Shown here piece by piece: positions 34,822-46,955 of a DNA stretch of 64,000 bases. A program made the position numbers and the translations under genes. Source of the DNA: Linum tenue (taxonomy: Eukaryota; Streptophyta; Magnoliopsida; Malpighiales; Linaceae); contig CAMGYJ010000011.1 of NCBI GenBank assembly GCA_946122785.1, positions 25,421,007-25,485,006 on the forward strand, given 5' to 3'. Position 1 is the stretch's first letter; each line of letters starts with the position of its first letter. The notes under the pieces were generated by a model. The model made no database searches. It saw only the letters and a program-made list of their open reading frames with translations, and was not told where the DNA came from.

Positions 34822-36344
34822 GCTCTAGGCATTCGGGGCCTACGTTTTATCTTTTATTTTCTTTGCTTTTTTATTTCAATTATCGCTTAATTTTCTTTTT
34901 ACTTTTCGTACTTTAACTACTCGTGCACTAGTAGCACTTATTATATATATATATATCGTACCTATAACTCCTATTCATCTTCCTCTCTATCTTACGCGCT
35001 TCATCGTTGTGCAAAACCACCAGGAGACCAAAGACTACACTTGTGAACCTTCACCAACCCACAACCCGATTTATGGTAACATTCACGATCTTTTCTTTGG
35101 AAACTCCCACATTGAGGATAATGTGTTGCTCAAGTGTGTGTGTAGGGGGGGGGGGGAATGTTTGTGTTTGTTTGAATGTCTATCATAATTAATTGAACCG
35201 TTGATTGTTAGCATTTTCCTTCTTTGTGAATGTAAGACGTTGATAAACGCTTGTGGGAGTGTGTGCTAGTAATCGTTTTTATGTTGTGGTGATGAATGGT
35301 AAAATTTTAGTGTTTTTGGAAACTTGAATGCTACACCCAAAAAATTTCAAATTTGAGGGTTCCAAAACACTTTGTACTTGCAATTACCTACTCGATGTGC
35401 TTTGACTTGATTAGGTGGATTGATTTGTGGTGCATCTTAGGTGATAGTTGCATAGTTTGAGTATTGGTACGTGAGGGGTTCTACTACTTTCTTCCTATTT
35501 TGTGAGTCGATAATTTTTGCTACCTTAGGAAGGCATTGTGTGCGGGATTCTCTACTTTGTGTGAACTAGGAACTTTTACAATTTGTGCTAAGGAAAGGAA
35601 AAAGAGGTTCTTACATGTGTGACAACCGTGCAAAGAATTGAGGTCAACCGTCAAAGGATTGTTCTCTTGGCCCATAGTGCCCTTCGAGGATGTGTTTAGG
35701 GTTCACATAGCTTTATTGTGTCCCGATCATCTCTTACTATTTACCACACCCCAAACACCTCTCCTCCTCACGGAATCGTATGCTAAGGACCAAAGGTATC
35801 TTTTAGCAATTCATGAGGTTTCATAGCTCTCGTTTGTACCCGACATGTGTGGCAACCCAATGTGGAGTGCAGGCTGGGACGTGGTGCTCGGGCTAAGATG
35901 AATCCAACCATCAAATTCCCCACATTTGATCTTGAAAGGGGAGGCTACGATTCATCTGCTCTTAGTCATGAGGGAGAGATTCTATTACGCAAAGAAAAAA
36001 ATTTGCAAATGTTCGGTGCAATGTGCAGAAAGACGAGACCGAAAAATGAAAAATCCTTCATCAAAACAAAATAATACAAGTAGCTCCAATAGTTCTAGTA
36101 ATTGTTGTTGACTGAGCATCCTCAGGAGCACCTTTTTTATAATCGACCTAAAGTAGTAGATATGGTCCTCACACGGGAGTTTGTGCTCGCACAGTAGGAA
36201 GGTAGTAGCATTTATTCATCCCCGTATACTCTCATCTATGAAATGAAGAACTACCATGCATAGCTCATTGATTTGTCTATCATATTGCATAAGGTCTGAG
36301 TAGGTTTGCTTGGGGACAAGCAAACGCCAAAGTGTGGGAGAGTT
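34822..36344 (+). other. 3' non-coding region of element E
   Basis: No gene. Contains the internal hallmark ATTGAGGATAATGTG (about 35114) followed by a purine/G run (to 35157), a variant of the long inverted repeat (35320-35370), and the perfect stem-loop GTTTGCTTG-GGGA-CAAGCAAAC (36304-36325), 19 nt before the LTR. Confidence 0.6.
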
Positions 36345-38948
36345 TGATAACATTAAACTTGGTGTTATTTACCCTACATATCTAGGTACATTTTGTGCCC
36401 ATTCATGTGTTTAAATGTTTGAACATCGTCATATACATCCCAATTGCATTCCTATTTGATTTGGCTGTGATTTTTAGGGGTGATAATCGGTTTGGTTGCG
36501 GTTAAACCGAACCGACGGGTCGGTTAGCCGACACCTATTAGAGGTCAAAACAGCCAACCGCAACCGCAACCGATTGTCCAATCGGTTAGCCGAAACCGCT
36601 AACCGTCGGTGTCGGTTCGGTTGGTCGGTTGACTATCAACCGGAAATTAATTGAAAAGAAAAATAAAAATTCCAAAAAAATATAAAACATTAATTCCAAC
36701 CCTCTAGCATTCTCTCGATCCTTCTCCCCATCTCATTCTCTGTTACCCTATCCTCTCTCCAAAAGAAAACCCCTCTCTCTAACCTCTCCATTTCTATCGC
36801 AAGATCTCTCTGCCACCCTCTACCCTCACCAAAATTTCAAGAAAATCATCAATTCCCGTCGACTTCTTCCTCCGCTCTGAATCCTTCCATCGATCTTCTC
36901 TGGTCTACCTTCTCTCCTTTGCCTTGGAGCGAAACCAAAAATGGCTGGATCTTGACGTCATCGCTTTCTTATCGGCAGAGGCGACAACTTCGGTAGGGGT
37001 CCATCGGCGGAGGACATGCATGGTGCTCGGCTAATTGATCTCGACGCCAGAGAGGATTTGATTGTCCTGCTGGCAAAGCCCCTTTTCTCCACTCTCATCT
37101 CCACCGCCGCCGGATTAGATGGGGGAAGAAGGCGGAGCAGCGTTAGTCAGCGGGAGGATGGCGACGCGAAGAAGGCCGGGAGAGGGAGGATGGCGCTGCG
37201 ACGAGCTCGACGACGAGGCTAGGGTTCAGCCGTTCAGAAATGGGGAGGGGCGGCGGGTGTGAGAGGGGACTGGGGAGACTCTCGATTTTGCGATTTAGGA
37301 TTTTAGGTTTAGCCGTTTAGGGCAGGGGAGGAGGGAAGGAGAGGCTGTCTGTCCGCGTCGGTTTTCTCGGTTTTGTTCGGTTAATTTGTGCGGTTGCGGT
37401 TTTTAACCGCTAACCGCGATAATTGCCCACTGGCCAGTAACGTCCAACCGCAAACCGTAATAAACCGACGGTTTTCGGTTGGTCAATAAACCGACGGTTT
37501 CGGTTCGGTTTCGGTGGTAACCGACAAACCGGAGACCGATTAACAGCCCTAGTGATTTTAGTGTGTATTAGTCGATTTGTGTGAATTAGGTACAAAACAA
37601 GGTCACAAGTGTAGAGAAGGGACAGGAATTGAAGATCGTGGTCTAGAAGCCAAAGATCACGGCCGAGATCACAAGCCATGAAGACAAGCTGAAGATCGCG
37701 GCCTAGAAAACAAATATCGCGACCGCGATCTTGGAGTCCCAGGGCGCGAACTTTGCGTGGAAGGAGCCTTGGAGAAGCAGAGAGTTTACCCATTCGCATC
37801 ACGGCCAACGTTCACTTTGTTCGTGAGAAAGATCGAGGCCAAGACTCGTGGATCTCGACCGTGAAGTTATCCCGCGATCTTCCCCCTTTAGAAGGCCATG
37901 ACGACGTCGTCTTGAGATCACGACCTATCCTCAAAATACCTATAAATACAAGAACCCTTTCCCCTTTTGAAGGGAGCTTATTTTGAGAGAAATTTTCAGG
38001 TTCTAGAGAGAGAGAAGAGAGAGAAGCTGAAGGAAAGAGAAGAGAAGGAGAAGGAGCTAGGAGCAAGAAGGCATCTTCTTCAACCCCAAGTCTTCTTCTA
38101 TTTCTACCATGTATCTTCTTCCCTCCTTTATGGCGTAGTCCTCTAAGGTAATAGGGGTTCTAAATCCCAAAATCTAGTTTTAGGCTTTACTATGTATATA
38201 TGGATATTTTTGGGTTTGAATGAATGAATGTGTTTGTCTAGTTGATTTTAATGCCACTCTTTCCTAAATGATTACACTTGGGTAATTTTCCCTAATCTTC
38301 CCTCTTAGCCTACTTTATGCTTCTGTGTTGGGTACGGAGTTCTAGGGTTAGACGGGTATGCGCCAACTGGCGAGTTTAGGTTAGATGTTTGAATGGGGGC
38401 ATATAGTGGTCGAGACGACCGTACCCCTGCTATAAGTAGCCTTCCTAGATGAAACTCGGGATGAAACCTCGGTATGGACGGTGGATAGTGTCCATTGAAA
38501 TGAGCCATAAGCTTAATGCCCCAGATACAATAGGCTAAATCGAGGTGACTAGAACATGGGTTTAGGGGAGACGTACTCGGAGGCATGTGGATAACCATGA
38601 AAGTCCACGGATAAGAGCCCACTCACCACATTCGACGACCCTATATAAGTATTTATATATGCACATTGACCCTAAGCTAGGGGGAGGGATAGTTCCCCGA
38701 AGTAACTACGTTTAGCTTTGATCAATCTCTAGACTAGTGTTTCCTCATATCCCCACTCAAAACCTCAAAAACTGATTAACTAATTAGCAACTAGGTGGGA
38801 AGTAGGCTAGGGTAGCGGGACCCGGGTAGAATACGATCTTGATCACCACTATACGGCAATGTCGTTCTAGGTTAAACTTGGTCTAGGATGAGGTAGTTGT
38901 CGATACGTGCTAACCTCTGATAAGAACCTGTACAGATTCAAGTGATCA
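36345..38948 (+). repeat. 3' LTR of element E, split by a hAT element
   Basis: Starts TGATAACATT after the purine tract and ends at GTGATCA by alignment with the solo LTR at 23376-24914. Without the hAT insertion it is about 1519 bp. Cluster at 37640-37930 includes ATCGCG-AC-CGCGAT (37716-37729). TATA-like CTATAAATAC at 37940-37949 follows it directly. Confidence 0.75.
36475..37551. mobile_element. Non-autonomous hAT element 2
   Basis: Ends TAGGGGTGATAATCGG and (reverse complement) TAGGGCTGTTAATCGG; perfect 8-bp duplication GTGATTTT (36467-36474 and 37552-37559); 1077 bp. Both ends are crowded with CGGTT/AACCG words, likely subterminal transposase sites. The GC-rich middle (about 36940-37250) has open frames but no protein I recognise. 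Confidence 0.85.
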
Positions 38949-39252
38949 GTTTCATATCTTCTAGACATAAATGTTCAATTTTCATACGGTCTTCTTGACT
39001 GTTATTCAAAAGGTCCGATAATGCATGTATATTAGATCTCTTGAGGCAATTATATATCTTAGGAGTCAATTCTGATTGGTCAATAAAAATCAATTTTAAT
39101 GTTACTTCTTTTTGATTTTTTCTTAGTTTAGACAGTTTAATATGACAGTTTAATATGAAAAGTAAAAAGAGGTAAAGTAATCCTATGTTGATTTTTTAGT
39201 TTTTTTATTTATATAAAGTGTTAATAGCCTTCTATATTTGTATTAGAGATTA
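38949..39252. other. Intergenic, nothing recognised
   Basis: AT-rich sequence between the LTR of E and the inverted repeat at 39253. Confidence 0.4.
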
Positions 39253-39715
39253 GAGTTAATATGCAATGTGGCTCCTAAACTATCATCTTTTTCCTATTCA
39301 AGCCCCTAAACAATGTTTTTTCCTAACGTTCTTCAATTTATTTGTTTTTTCCTAATCAAGCCCCTGTTGTTACTCTATTGTCAAACTAAGTTAAATTCCA
39401 CCTTTTCAGAGGCAAATACACTAACCAACTTATGGAAAAAATTACCCCCCACTACCTGCTATTCCCATCTCATCATCACTAGTCAAACCCCCCCAGCACA
39501 TCTACTCACTTTGTCTTTTTCTTGCCACTCCACCCCGTTCTCCCTCCATCCTAGGACCCCATCCATCCATCCCAATTGCAAACCCTTCCCTTCATCCTAC
39601 CAACACCTCATATACCTATCCAAATTGATCCCTTAGCCTTGAAAATCCGCCACTTTGATAGTCCATTCTCAATCGCTCCTCTTTCTACATCTACTTCAAA
39701 TCCCCAAATCATTCC

Positions 39716-41137
39716 TGATAGACCGTCATTTACACATGTTTTTACCCCCATTCTTACACCGTTTGAGGTGTTGATTCTCGTGTTTTAGGCCGATTTCACG
39801 CTAGGTTGTGCTTGTTTGTGATATTTCAGGTCCTAGAACGTGAATGGAGGCTTGGGAGCGAGTCTGGGGTCGATTGGACGAAGATCGGACGCTTGGCGAG
39901 GTGTCAAGGAAGCCGCACGGGCAGACCGGAGCATCGCACGGCCGTGCAAGTAAGCAAGATGGCCGTGTGATTTCTGCCGAGGCCACACACGGGCAACCCA
40001 TGAGATTCACACGGCCGTGCAAAGTGCAATTGTGGCCGTGTAATATTTGCCGAGGCCAAACACGGGCAGACTGGAATTTCCACACGGCCGTGCACCCTGG
40101 CCGTGTGAGAAGCCTGAAGATCGAACTAAACCATACGCTGCATTTTAAGCCGCACGACCAAGTGGGTGAGTCACACGGCCGTGTGGCCTGCCCGTGCGAG
40201 TCGGGAAATTCTGGTTTTTGAGCCAATTCCGAGCCAAAAAGTGAGAGAATCGTATTTTCAGAGCAGAAACAGAGCCCTAGAGAGAGAAAGTACGAAGAAC
40301 ACATCCTAGAAGCTATCTTGGAGCTGGATTTCGTCGAATCGAGCTTGGAGATCGTCATAGGAGTGGAAATCATCATCCCGGAGCAGATTTTCCTCATCAT
40401 TATGAGTATGACTACTCCGATTACTGTTTTCTCTTCTCTCTCTATGGAGTAGAACCCTTCTCTCACTTGGGTATGAAGAACCCTAGTTCCTTGTGTTAGG
40501 GATTTGATTGTAATGACTTGGGATGATATTACTGTTTGATTTTAATCGAATGATGCATGTTTATTGAATTGATTGGAGTCTGATCAGCTTTTCTCAATTT
40601 CTGCTGCAACCTGAGATAGATAGAATCTGATTAGGTTGTTAGAGCCTCTTCATTCGATAGTAGGAGATTGGCTATACGAGAGTTAGCCAGTTTACTGCTT
40701 TGTACTGGAATTCAATTCCAGTAGTGGAGTTCTGTGTTCATAGCCTCTGCTTTCTATCCCGGTGAAGACTTGTCGTCTGCCGGGTAGCTAGACTGAGAGG
40801 GCTTGGTCAGCTTAAGAGATTCCAAGCTACTGTCGGAACTTCCGCAGTCTAATCAACAGTAAATCAACCCAGGGGAATTACAATTGAACCTAACTAAGGG
40901 GCTAGGGGGACTCAATCCCGATTGACTCTTTCCTGACTTTGAAAACCGAACAATTTACTGCTTTCTTACTGCTTTTGCTTTAAACAACAATCACTCGAAT
41001 TAGTTTGCTAGATATTAGATAATCACGGAGTAAGCAGTAGATCTAGACCCCGGGTTGATAATATAACTTGCCTGTTACTGCATTCCCGGACTGCGATTAC
41101 ACTTGGTCGCAGTTTGGTGTTGTGTTTTGGCGTGTCA
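39716..41137 (+). mobile_element. Solo LTR of the CACGGCCGTG subfamily
   Basis: TGATAGACC..GTGTCA, 1422 bp, with perfect ATTCC target duplications (39711-39715 and 41138-41142). Aligns with the element A LTR in opposite orientation. Palindrome cluster at 39905-40200 with several ACACGGCCGTG motifs, for example the 12-bp GCACGGCCGTGC at 39936-39947. No primer site or polypurine tract adjoins it. Confidence 0.85.
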
Positions 41138-41264
41138 ATTCCCCAACTTTGTCCCAATCCCTTTGCCTTCCCAGACCAATCACCGAGTGTCAAATAATGG
41201 ATTACTCATTTTGCTAAGCTGAAGTTAAACAAGACACCCCAATCGTTGTATGGTCTGGAGTTCC

Positions 41265-42567
41265 TGACTCGTCCCGAATATCAAAATTAATTCCCGCCTA
41301 AGGTCCAAGTATAAACCTTAGTCGAGTGAAATACAGGGCAAATATGTTTAAATATCAACATGGGCCGGTCTGTGCACCCCTACTTCAGTGATTTGAATCA
41401 TTATCTAGCGAATCGGTTTTGATTGAAAAATTTGATAATTAAAGGAAAGCAAGGCACAAGTAATTGGTTTTGAAATCGATGGTTGGTCGACTTCATTATA
41501 GTCTATTCTAGTGGCCCTCTTGGTTAAGGTAATCGATGGTTGACTTACTCCCTCACTCAAACCAATGGTTGGTCGACTTAATCGCGCTTAACCAAATTTC
41601 TTAATTCAACATAGAGGTTTGCCATACATTAACCTAGATAGATGGCTTATGAAGCCCTAGGAATCCCAAATCAATTGAGCCTTCCTTGAAAGGGGGTTTC
41701 CCCTCTAATCTAGGTTAGAATGGGCAATTAGATTGCTAAGCACAAACATGCACAATCAACATGAAAATACCTCAATCATTAAATTAAAAACACCCATAAA
41801 TCATCATTCATTTCACATAACAACTACATGACAAAAGTTAGGGTTTCACAACACCCAAGCGAAAAAGGAAACTGCTCCATGCTAGAAAGGGGAGAAACAC
41901 AAGAGGAAGAGGTAGAAACCATCATGGTGATGCTTCCAATATCCTTTGAGCTTGTGCCGAACTTCTCTTGGGGAGAATCTTCCCACTTCACCACTTGGAG
42001 AAAACACTAGCCTTCTTCCTTCCTTGGTTCGTTCTTTCTCTCTCTAAAATCTGAAGAAGGCACTTTCTCACTCTTGGCTCCCCTCTCTCTTTCTTATAGC
42101 TCTCCTATTAAACAGGGATCGGGCTCAGTTCATGCTCTTAGTTCACGGCCGTGAACTCTTGAACGCGTCCGTAAACTCAAGGTTGGCGTCGAAACGCACC
42201 GCTTCGCTCGCACAGGTTCATGGGAAACAGCTCCAGGTCACGGTCTTAGTGACCGTGAACTCGCCTAGCGTCACTACTTCAGATTTTCCCCTGGACGCCT
42301 TGATGTTCACGGGAAACAGCTCCTCTTCACGGTCTTAGCAGACCGTAAACTTCCAAGGGAAACCGTGAACTGCAGGTTTTTCACCTCTTCTCCCGGTTTT
42401 CGCTCCTTTTTGTCCAACTTTCGACTCCGGGGCTGGTTTCACTTGTTAAATCCTGAAACATGCTAAAACACAAGAAACCTCGCGTAAAACCACCCTTTTA
42501 GGAGCACAATTGCCACAAACGCCTAAGGAAAATGGGGGGTAAAATATGTACAATTAGGCCTGAATCA
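41265..42567 (-). repeat. 3' LTR of element D
   Basis: TGACTCG..TGAATCA, 1303 bp. Very similar to the 5' LTR but lacks roughly 110-120 bp around 41480. Palindrome cluster at 42120-42375, for example TCACGGTC-TTAGT-GACCGTGA (42238-42258). Confidence 0.8.
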
Positions 42568-44640
42568 CTCCCCCATACTTAGAAGTTTGCTTGTCCCCAA
42601 GCAAACCATTTCACACAAGGTAATACTTCAACCTACACAAATACTTTGGGGACAACTCGAAGGGCACAAAGTGGGAATTCTCAATGGCTATTGGCAGTTA
42701 ACACATGGACTGTTGCAAGCAATACCAACATCCACCACAAATGGCATTTGAGGCCATGAAAAATGGGCAATCAAAAAGTTCTCACCTTGTTCATGGATCA
42801 ATGCAAGTCTCAACAAGACCACTTATCAACCACAACTAACCATGCATAGAATTCAAGTCCAAGGAACAGATGGGAAGGGAACGAAGGTCCTCACCGGGGT
42901 ATGATATGATATGCAAAGCAAGAACGAATCACTCACTCTCAAGACCAGTGGGGTCGGGACCTTTTTGTCCCAAAAGATGTGCACAATCATTAAAAGTCAG
43001 CCCTGTCATCTCAACACCATGGCGGCAACCTCTAAATGCTAGAGTTCACGGAATGGTTGCCATCACTAGCTTGTCCGGAGGTCTTAGACATGGGTTCATA
43101 TGATTGGCAATTATCTTGGACATGGGGAAAATGCTTTTTGGGTGGTGGAAATCATAACGTGAGGTTCTACATCTTCAACCTAAACCCGAAGGTTCTATGG
43201 TTCCGACTAAAATCCTTCTCTTCAACCAAAGGCCACTAGCATTGGCCAAAAACCTTATCTCTCCCTTCCAAACTATCACCCATCATGAACTACATTAAAG
43301 CACTCTTCCTCGGTCTACTCTTTCTATCACCTTTCGATTTGGTAGTGAAGGAGTTCTAAAACAATGTGGGGGTTTCAGTGGCTTGAGTGCCTAGAAACCC
43401 CTCATAGAGCATACACTTTGGTTTTCCGTGGCACTCTCTACTTTATTTACCCCGTTTTATTGCCTCTTTTTCGTTTCTCTTTTCTTTTCTTTTCTGTTCT
43501 TTTTGAGGGGGGTACTAGAGAGTAAAACCTTTGCCACCTATACATTTAACGACCAATACTCTCTTTTCAAGAACTCACTCCAACACTACACTTCATTTTT
43601 CATTCCTAGCAAGAACCGCACACAATCCTCCTATGTGGTACCTTAATGGAACTCAAAAGCGAGAGCTCCGGGACACAAGGACGACTCATGTTTAGACATG
43701 AAGAAAGGATTGGGGGTCGTTCTATTAACACCATTAAGCTCACAGGCAAGAATCTCCTAATTTAAGAATGACCCTCGAAGTCACAAGGCTCAAAGGGGTT
43801 GACTAAGGGATGGCACATTTCGGGACAATAAATATTTGGGCGTGGACTAATCCTATGCCTCCATCATACTCACTAGTGACAACTGTGATGTTACACGCCA
43901 TGGAAGAGGGATCTAAGAACACAAGAAGAAAACGATCGGCTCAAAACTCACATGGCTACCTAGTCACCCAACCATATATTCCAATTCACAAACACAATGC
44001 ATGGCAATTGTAATCAATAAGTAATCGAGTCAAGACAACCATTCAATTATGCACACATGAGAACTAAACTTTGCACTATCCTAATGGACCTCTCAGTCAT
44101 CATCATAGGATATACTCGATCACATGCAACAATTCAAGGTCAATGCCAATAAACACGAGATTTTCACACACACCAGCCACTTTGATCATGCAAACATTGC
44201 TTGGAACCCTCAAAATTTTCAAATTTGGGCATACATCAAGGCTCCAATCATCAAACACAAGCATAATAGTAAACTACCCCCCCCCCCCCCACACACACAC
44301 ACTTAAGCTCGACATTGCCCTCAATGGCGTAAGATAGGGGTAGAATGTTGTTACCGCTTGGGCTTGGTGAGTGATAGTTGGAATCGATTCTGGGTAGGAT
44401 ATTTGGAGCTTCCAGGAGAGACAAAAACACACGCACAAACACAATACGTCTCGCTCGAGGCGAGGTTATTACAAACACAATACGATAGTAGTAGTAGTTT
44501 ATGGTCACACAAACACAAATGAAAGAAAAATAAAGAAAACAAGTTCAGAGTTACAAGTGAAGAAATGGGGCGAAAGAAATAGGCTCTGCCACATATCTCA
44601 CTCGTCGGCTACCTCTCGCGGGTGGAAGGACCTTCTCCCT
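42568..44640 (-). other. 3' non-coding region of element D
   Basis: No coding capacity. Contains the perfect stem-loop GTTTGCTTG-N4-CAAGCAAAC (42585-42606, 17 nt from the LTR), about 1.6 kb conserved with C and F, the long stem-loop (44196-44245) and the purine-rich block, here expanded into C and CA runs (44278-44301). Confidence 0.6.
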
Positions 44641-45740
44641 AATCTGGAAGGAGTCCCTGACGTTGAGCCATCAGCTCGAGGAGATCGATCTGTCGGTCGA
44701 GGCGGAAAGTGACTCCCACGAAGTTCGTCTCTAGGCGATCCACCCTCTAGACGAGGGGATCACCTTCTGCTGGTGGTGGTGGTTGTGCTGGGCGCTGGAG
44801 CGCTGGACGTCGATGGCGGCCGGGTGCTCGAGCAGGTGGCTGCTCTGCTGGTGGGCCCTTTGTATCAGAACTCAATCCCTCGATGTACCAAATTGGTCCA
44901 AAGGTGCGCAACAAGCGCATGGAGTGCAAGGTGCCCTCATCAAACCTCTGGGTGCGCACTTCTCTCGAGCACCCTGCAAGGGTGACATTGAAGTGTCGAG
45001 CAAGGCGGTGATGTAGGGACCCATTGATGTGACATAACGACGGTTTCCCCCCTTGGCCCTGGCAAAAGAAGTGGCTATGAGTGAACCCAGGTGCAGAGTG
45101 TTAGACAGGTCCACCATGCAAGAACAAGCCAATAAGATTCTTTCAGTGATCTTGTTCAGGTTGTGCTAAGCCGGGTAGAGGGAACGAGCATGGAGTGCGA
45201 TGATGACACGCCACTAGGGTTGGAGTGTAGATGCCACAATGAGGGACGGCCTAAACTTTGTCCTTCGGTACTTTGGAAGTCAAAACATCAGAAATGTGGC
45301 ATTCACGTCGAAACTTTGGATGTCGTCTTCCTCCCAATCGTCCCCGTGTTTGGCTTCTACTCCTAGGGCTCTGGCTAACCCGTAGTAGCTCAAAATGCGA
45401 CATTCCCCTCCCAACCGGAACTCGACCTGGCGTATTGGATTGCCGAGTAGGCATTGGGTTTTGAGGATGGTGAAGGTGTTGAAAGCTCGACGCATAGTTG
45501 CCCGTAAATGTCATCTTCGAGATCAAGGAGTTGGCGCCATTGTGGGTGCACCACTGCCTCCCTCATAACATCAACGCAATGAAGCCAGTCGAACTGTGCA
45601 AAGTCGAGTTTCCAATGGTCACCGACGTTCGAAGATGCCCAAAAACACATCTCTTTTTCCATTTCAGGGTGACCCCTTAGCCCCACAAGGTATGGGTGGT
45701 TCATGTTAACCATCTTGCACAAATCAGCAAACAAGCACCA
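44640..45740 (-). pseudogene. ATHILA ORF-1 remnant of element D
   Basis: 45390-45734 carries WRQLLDLEDDIYGQLCVEL, and 45280-45495 (another frame) carries VEFRLGGECRILSYYGLARA, the ATHILA ORF-1 signature also in C and E. The switch near 45430-45490 is a frameshift; further pieces lie at 44747-45132. It sits downstream of the internal promoter-like module. Confidence 0.6.
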
Positions 45741-46523
45741 TACGTGGAAACAATCTTCAAATATTGCTCATTGGGAGGAAAGAGATCCCACCCCCCCCCG
45801 GCACACTTATATTTCCACAATGGATATCAAACATTGAAGTTCAAGCACATCGTGGCATGGTTGTGGTTATTTCACGGTTCATTCACACAAAAATCTGAAC
45901 CACAACCCAAACCAACGGTGGCTACCATCCACCAATCAAGTATAAAGCCCCACATGCATTCACAAAATAGCACTTGGTGGCCAAATTCTAAAAATAAAGA
46001 CAAAGCGATTCAAACACACCCACCAAGGCTCAACTAGGCTCATGCAATAACATTCCACCATTCAATCGACCAAGTTCACCTAATTCCTCCCCCTAAATCT
46101 AGGTTCAACATTCAAAGCATGAAAATCATCCGCACTTTACTACCTAATCTGATTCTCCCAAAATTAACAAGGTAGAGTTGAAAACCAACCTGGAGACGCA
46201 AGTAGGACGCATGAGGAAGTGAGGTGCGGGCGAGGAACGCAAAAAAATGGCCGAAAAACAGGCCGGAGAGGGGTCGTTGCAGCTTCACTGAAAGCTCACC
46301 GGAGACTCGCCACAGGCGACTTGACCGGAGAAAACTTGCCCCAAAAATCGCAGCACAGGCCGGTTTTGATGAGGGGAGAATGGGTATGAAGTTGGTTTTG
46401 GGTTTTGCTAGCCGGAAATGGGTGAAAAATTGAAAAACCGTCGGAATTTGCTATTTTTCGGCGAGAATTCGAATTTTCCAGCGAGTTTTGGGTCGTGAAA
46501 TGACGAGTCGCCGTTCACGCCCC
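45741..46523 (-). other. Leader-like region between internal module and ORF-1 of element D
   Basis: No conserved protein. Downstream of the TATA-like box the minus strand runs through a leader-like stretch to a possible donor (CAG/GTTGGT, about 46190), consistent with a spliced leader as proposed for B. This is inference. Confidence 0.3.
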
Positions 46524-46715
46524 TTTTATAGTCGAAGCACGGAGTTCACGGACGCGTTGTCTTCTTCACGGTCTTGGAGACCGTGAACAGGCAAACGCGT
46601 CCGTGAATTGGGCGCTTCTGCATGTTCACCACCTGTCGACCAACCCCAGTTCACGGACGAATTTGAGTGTTCACGGTCTTGTAAACCGTGAACTCAGCAA
46701 TCCGTCCGTGAACTT
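46524..46715 (-). promoter_or_regulatory. Internal promoter-like module of element D
   Basis: On the minus strand a GTTCACGG-type palindrome cluster (46715 down to 46545) is followed directly by a TATA-like CTATAAAA (46531-46524). One hairpin has 10-bp arms and a 3-nt loop (46565-46587). The motif type and the order match the LTRs of this same element, but the module lies internally, downstream of gag-protease and upstream of ORF-1. Confidence 0.55.
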
Positions 46716-46955
46716 CAGTGAAAACAAGGCACTTCTGAGAAAAATTTGACTCAACCTAATCCACCGTGACTCCGAATCAATAATAACTCAACCTTAAATC
46801 GCAAAACCAAAAAACTTGGCACGGGGGCACCACTTGACCACTTGAACTCTTCTCTTGACACAAAAACGAAAATAAGGAAAAGAAAACAAACCTTCATTGG
46901 GTTGCCTCCCAACAAGCGCTAATTTATCATCATTAGCTTGACGGTTGGGGATCAA

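Larger units (their letters stand above)
31480..38948 (+). mobile_element. Element E: 3' half of an Athila-like element with two hAT insertions
   Basis: Plus strand: short unassigned coding-like tail, hallmark 'GCGCTTGTAGGGAGGCAACC' (31736-31755), internal promoter-like module (31932-32011), hAT insertion 1, ORF-1 (33393-34821), non-coding region with internal purine block (35114-35157), pre-LTR stem-loop (36304-36325) and 3' LTR (36345-38948, containing hAT insertion 2). The 5' LTR, primer site, gag and pol are missing. Confidence 0.7.

Noticed and set aside
39801..40466. 221-residue minus-strand frame
   Set aside because: Lies entirely in a solo LTR, over its palindrome cluster; GC-rich sequence opens it by chance.
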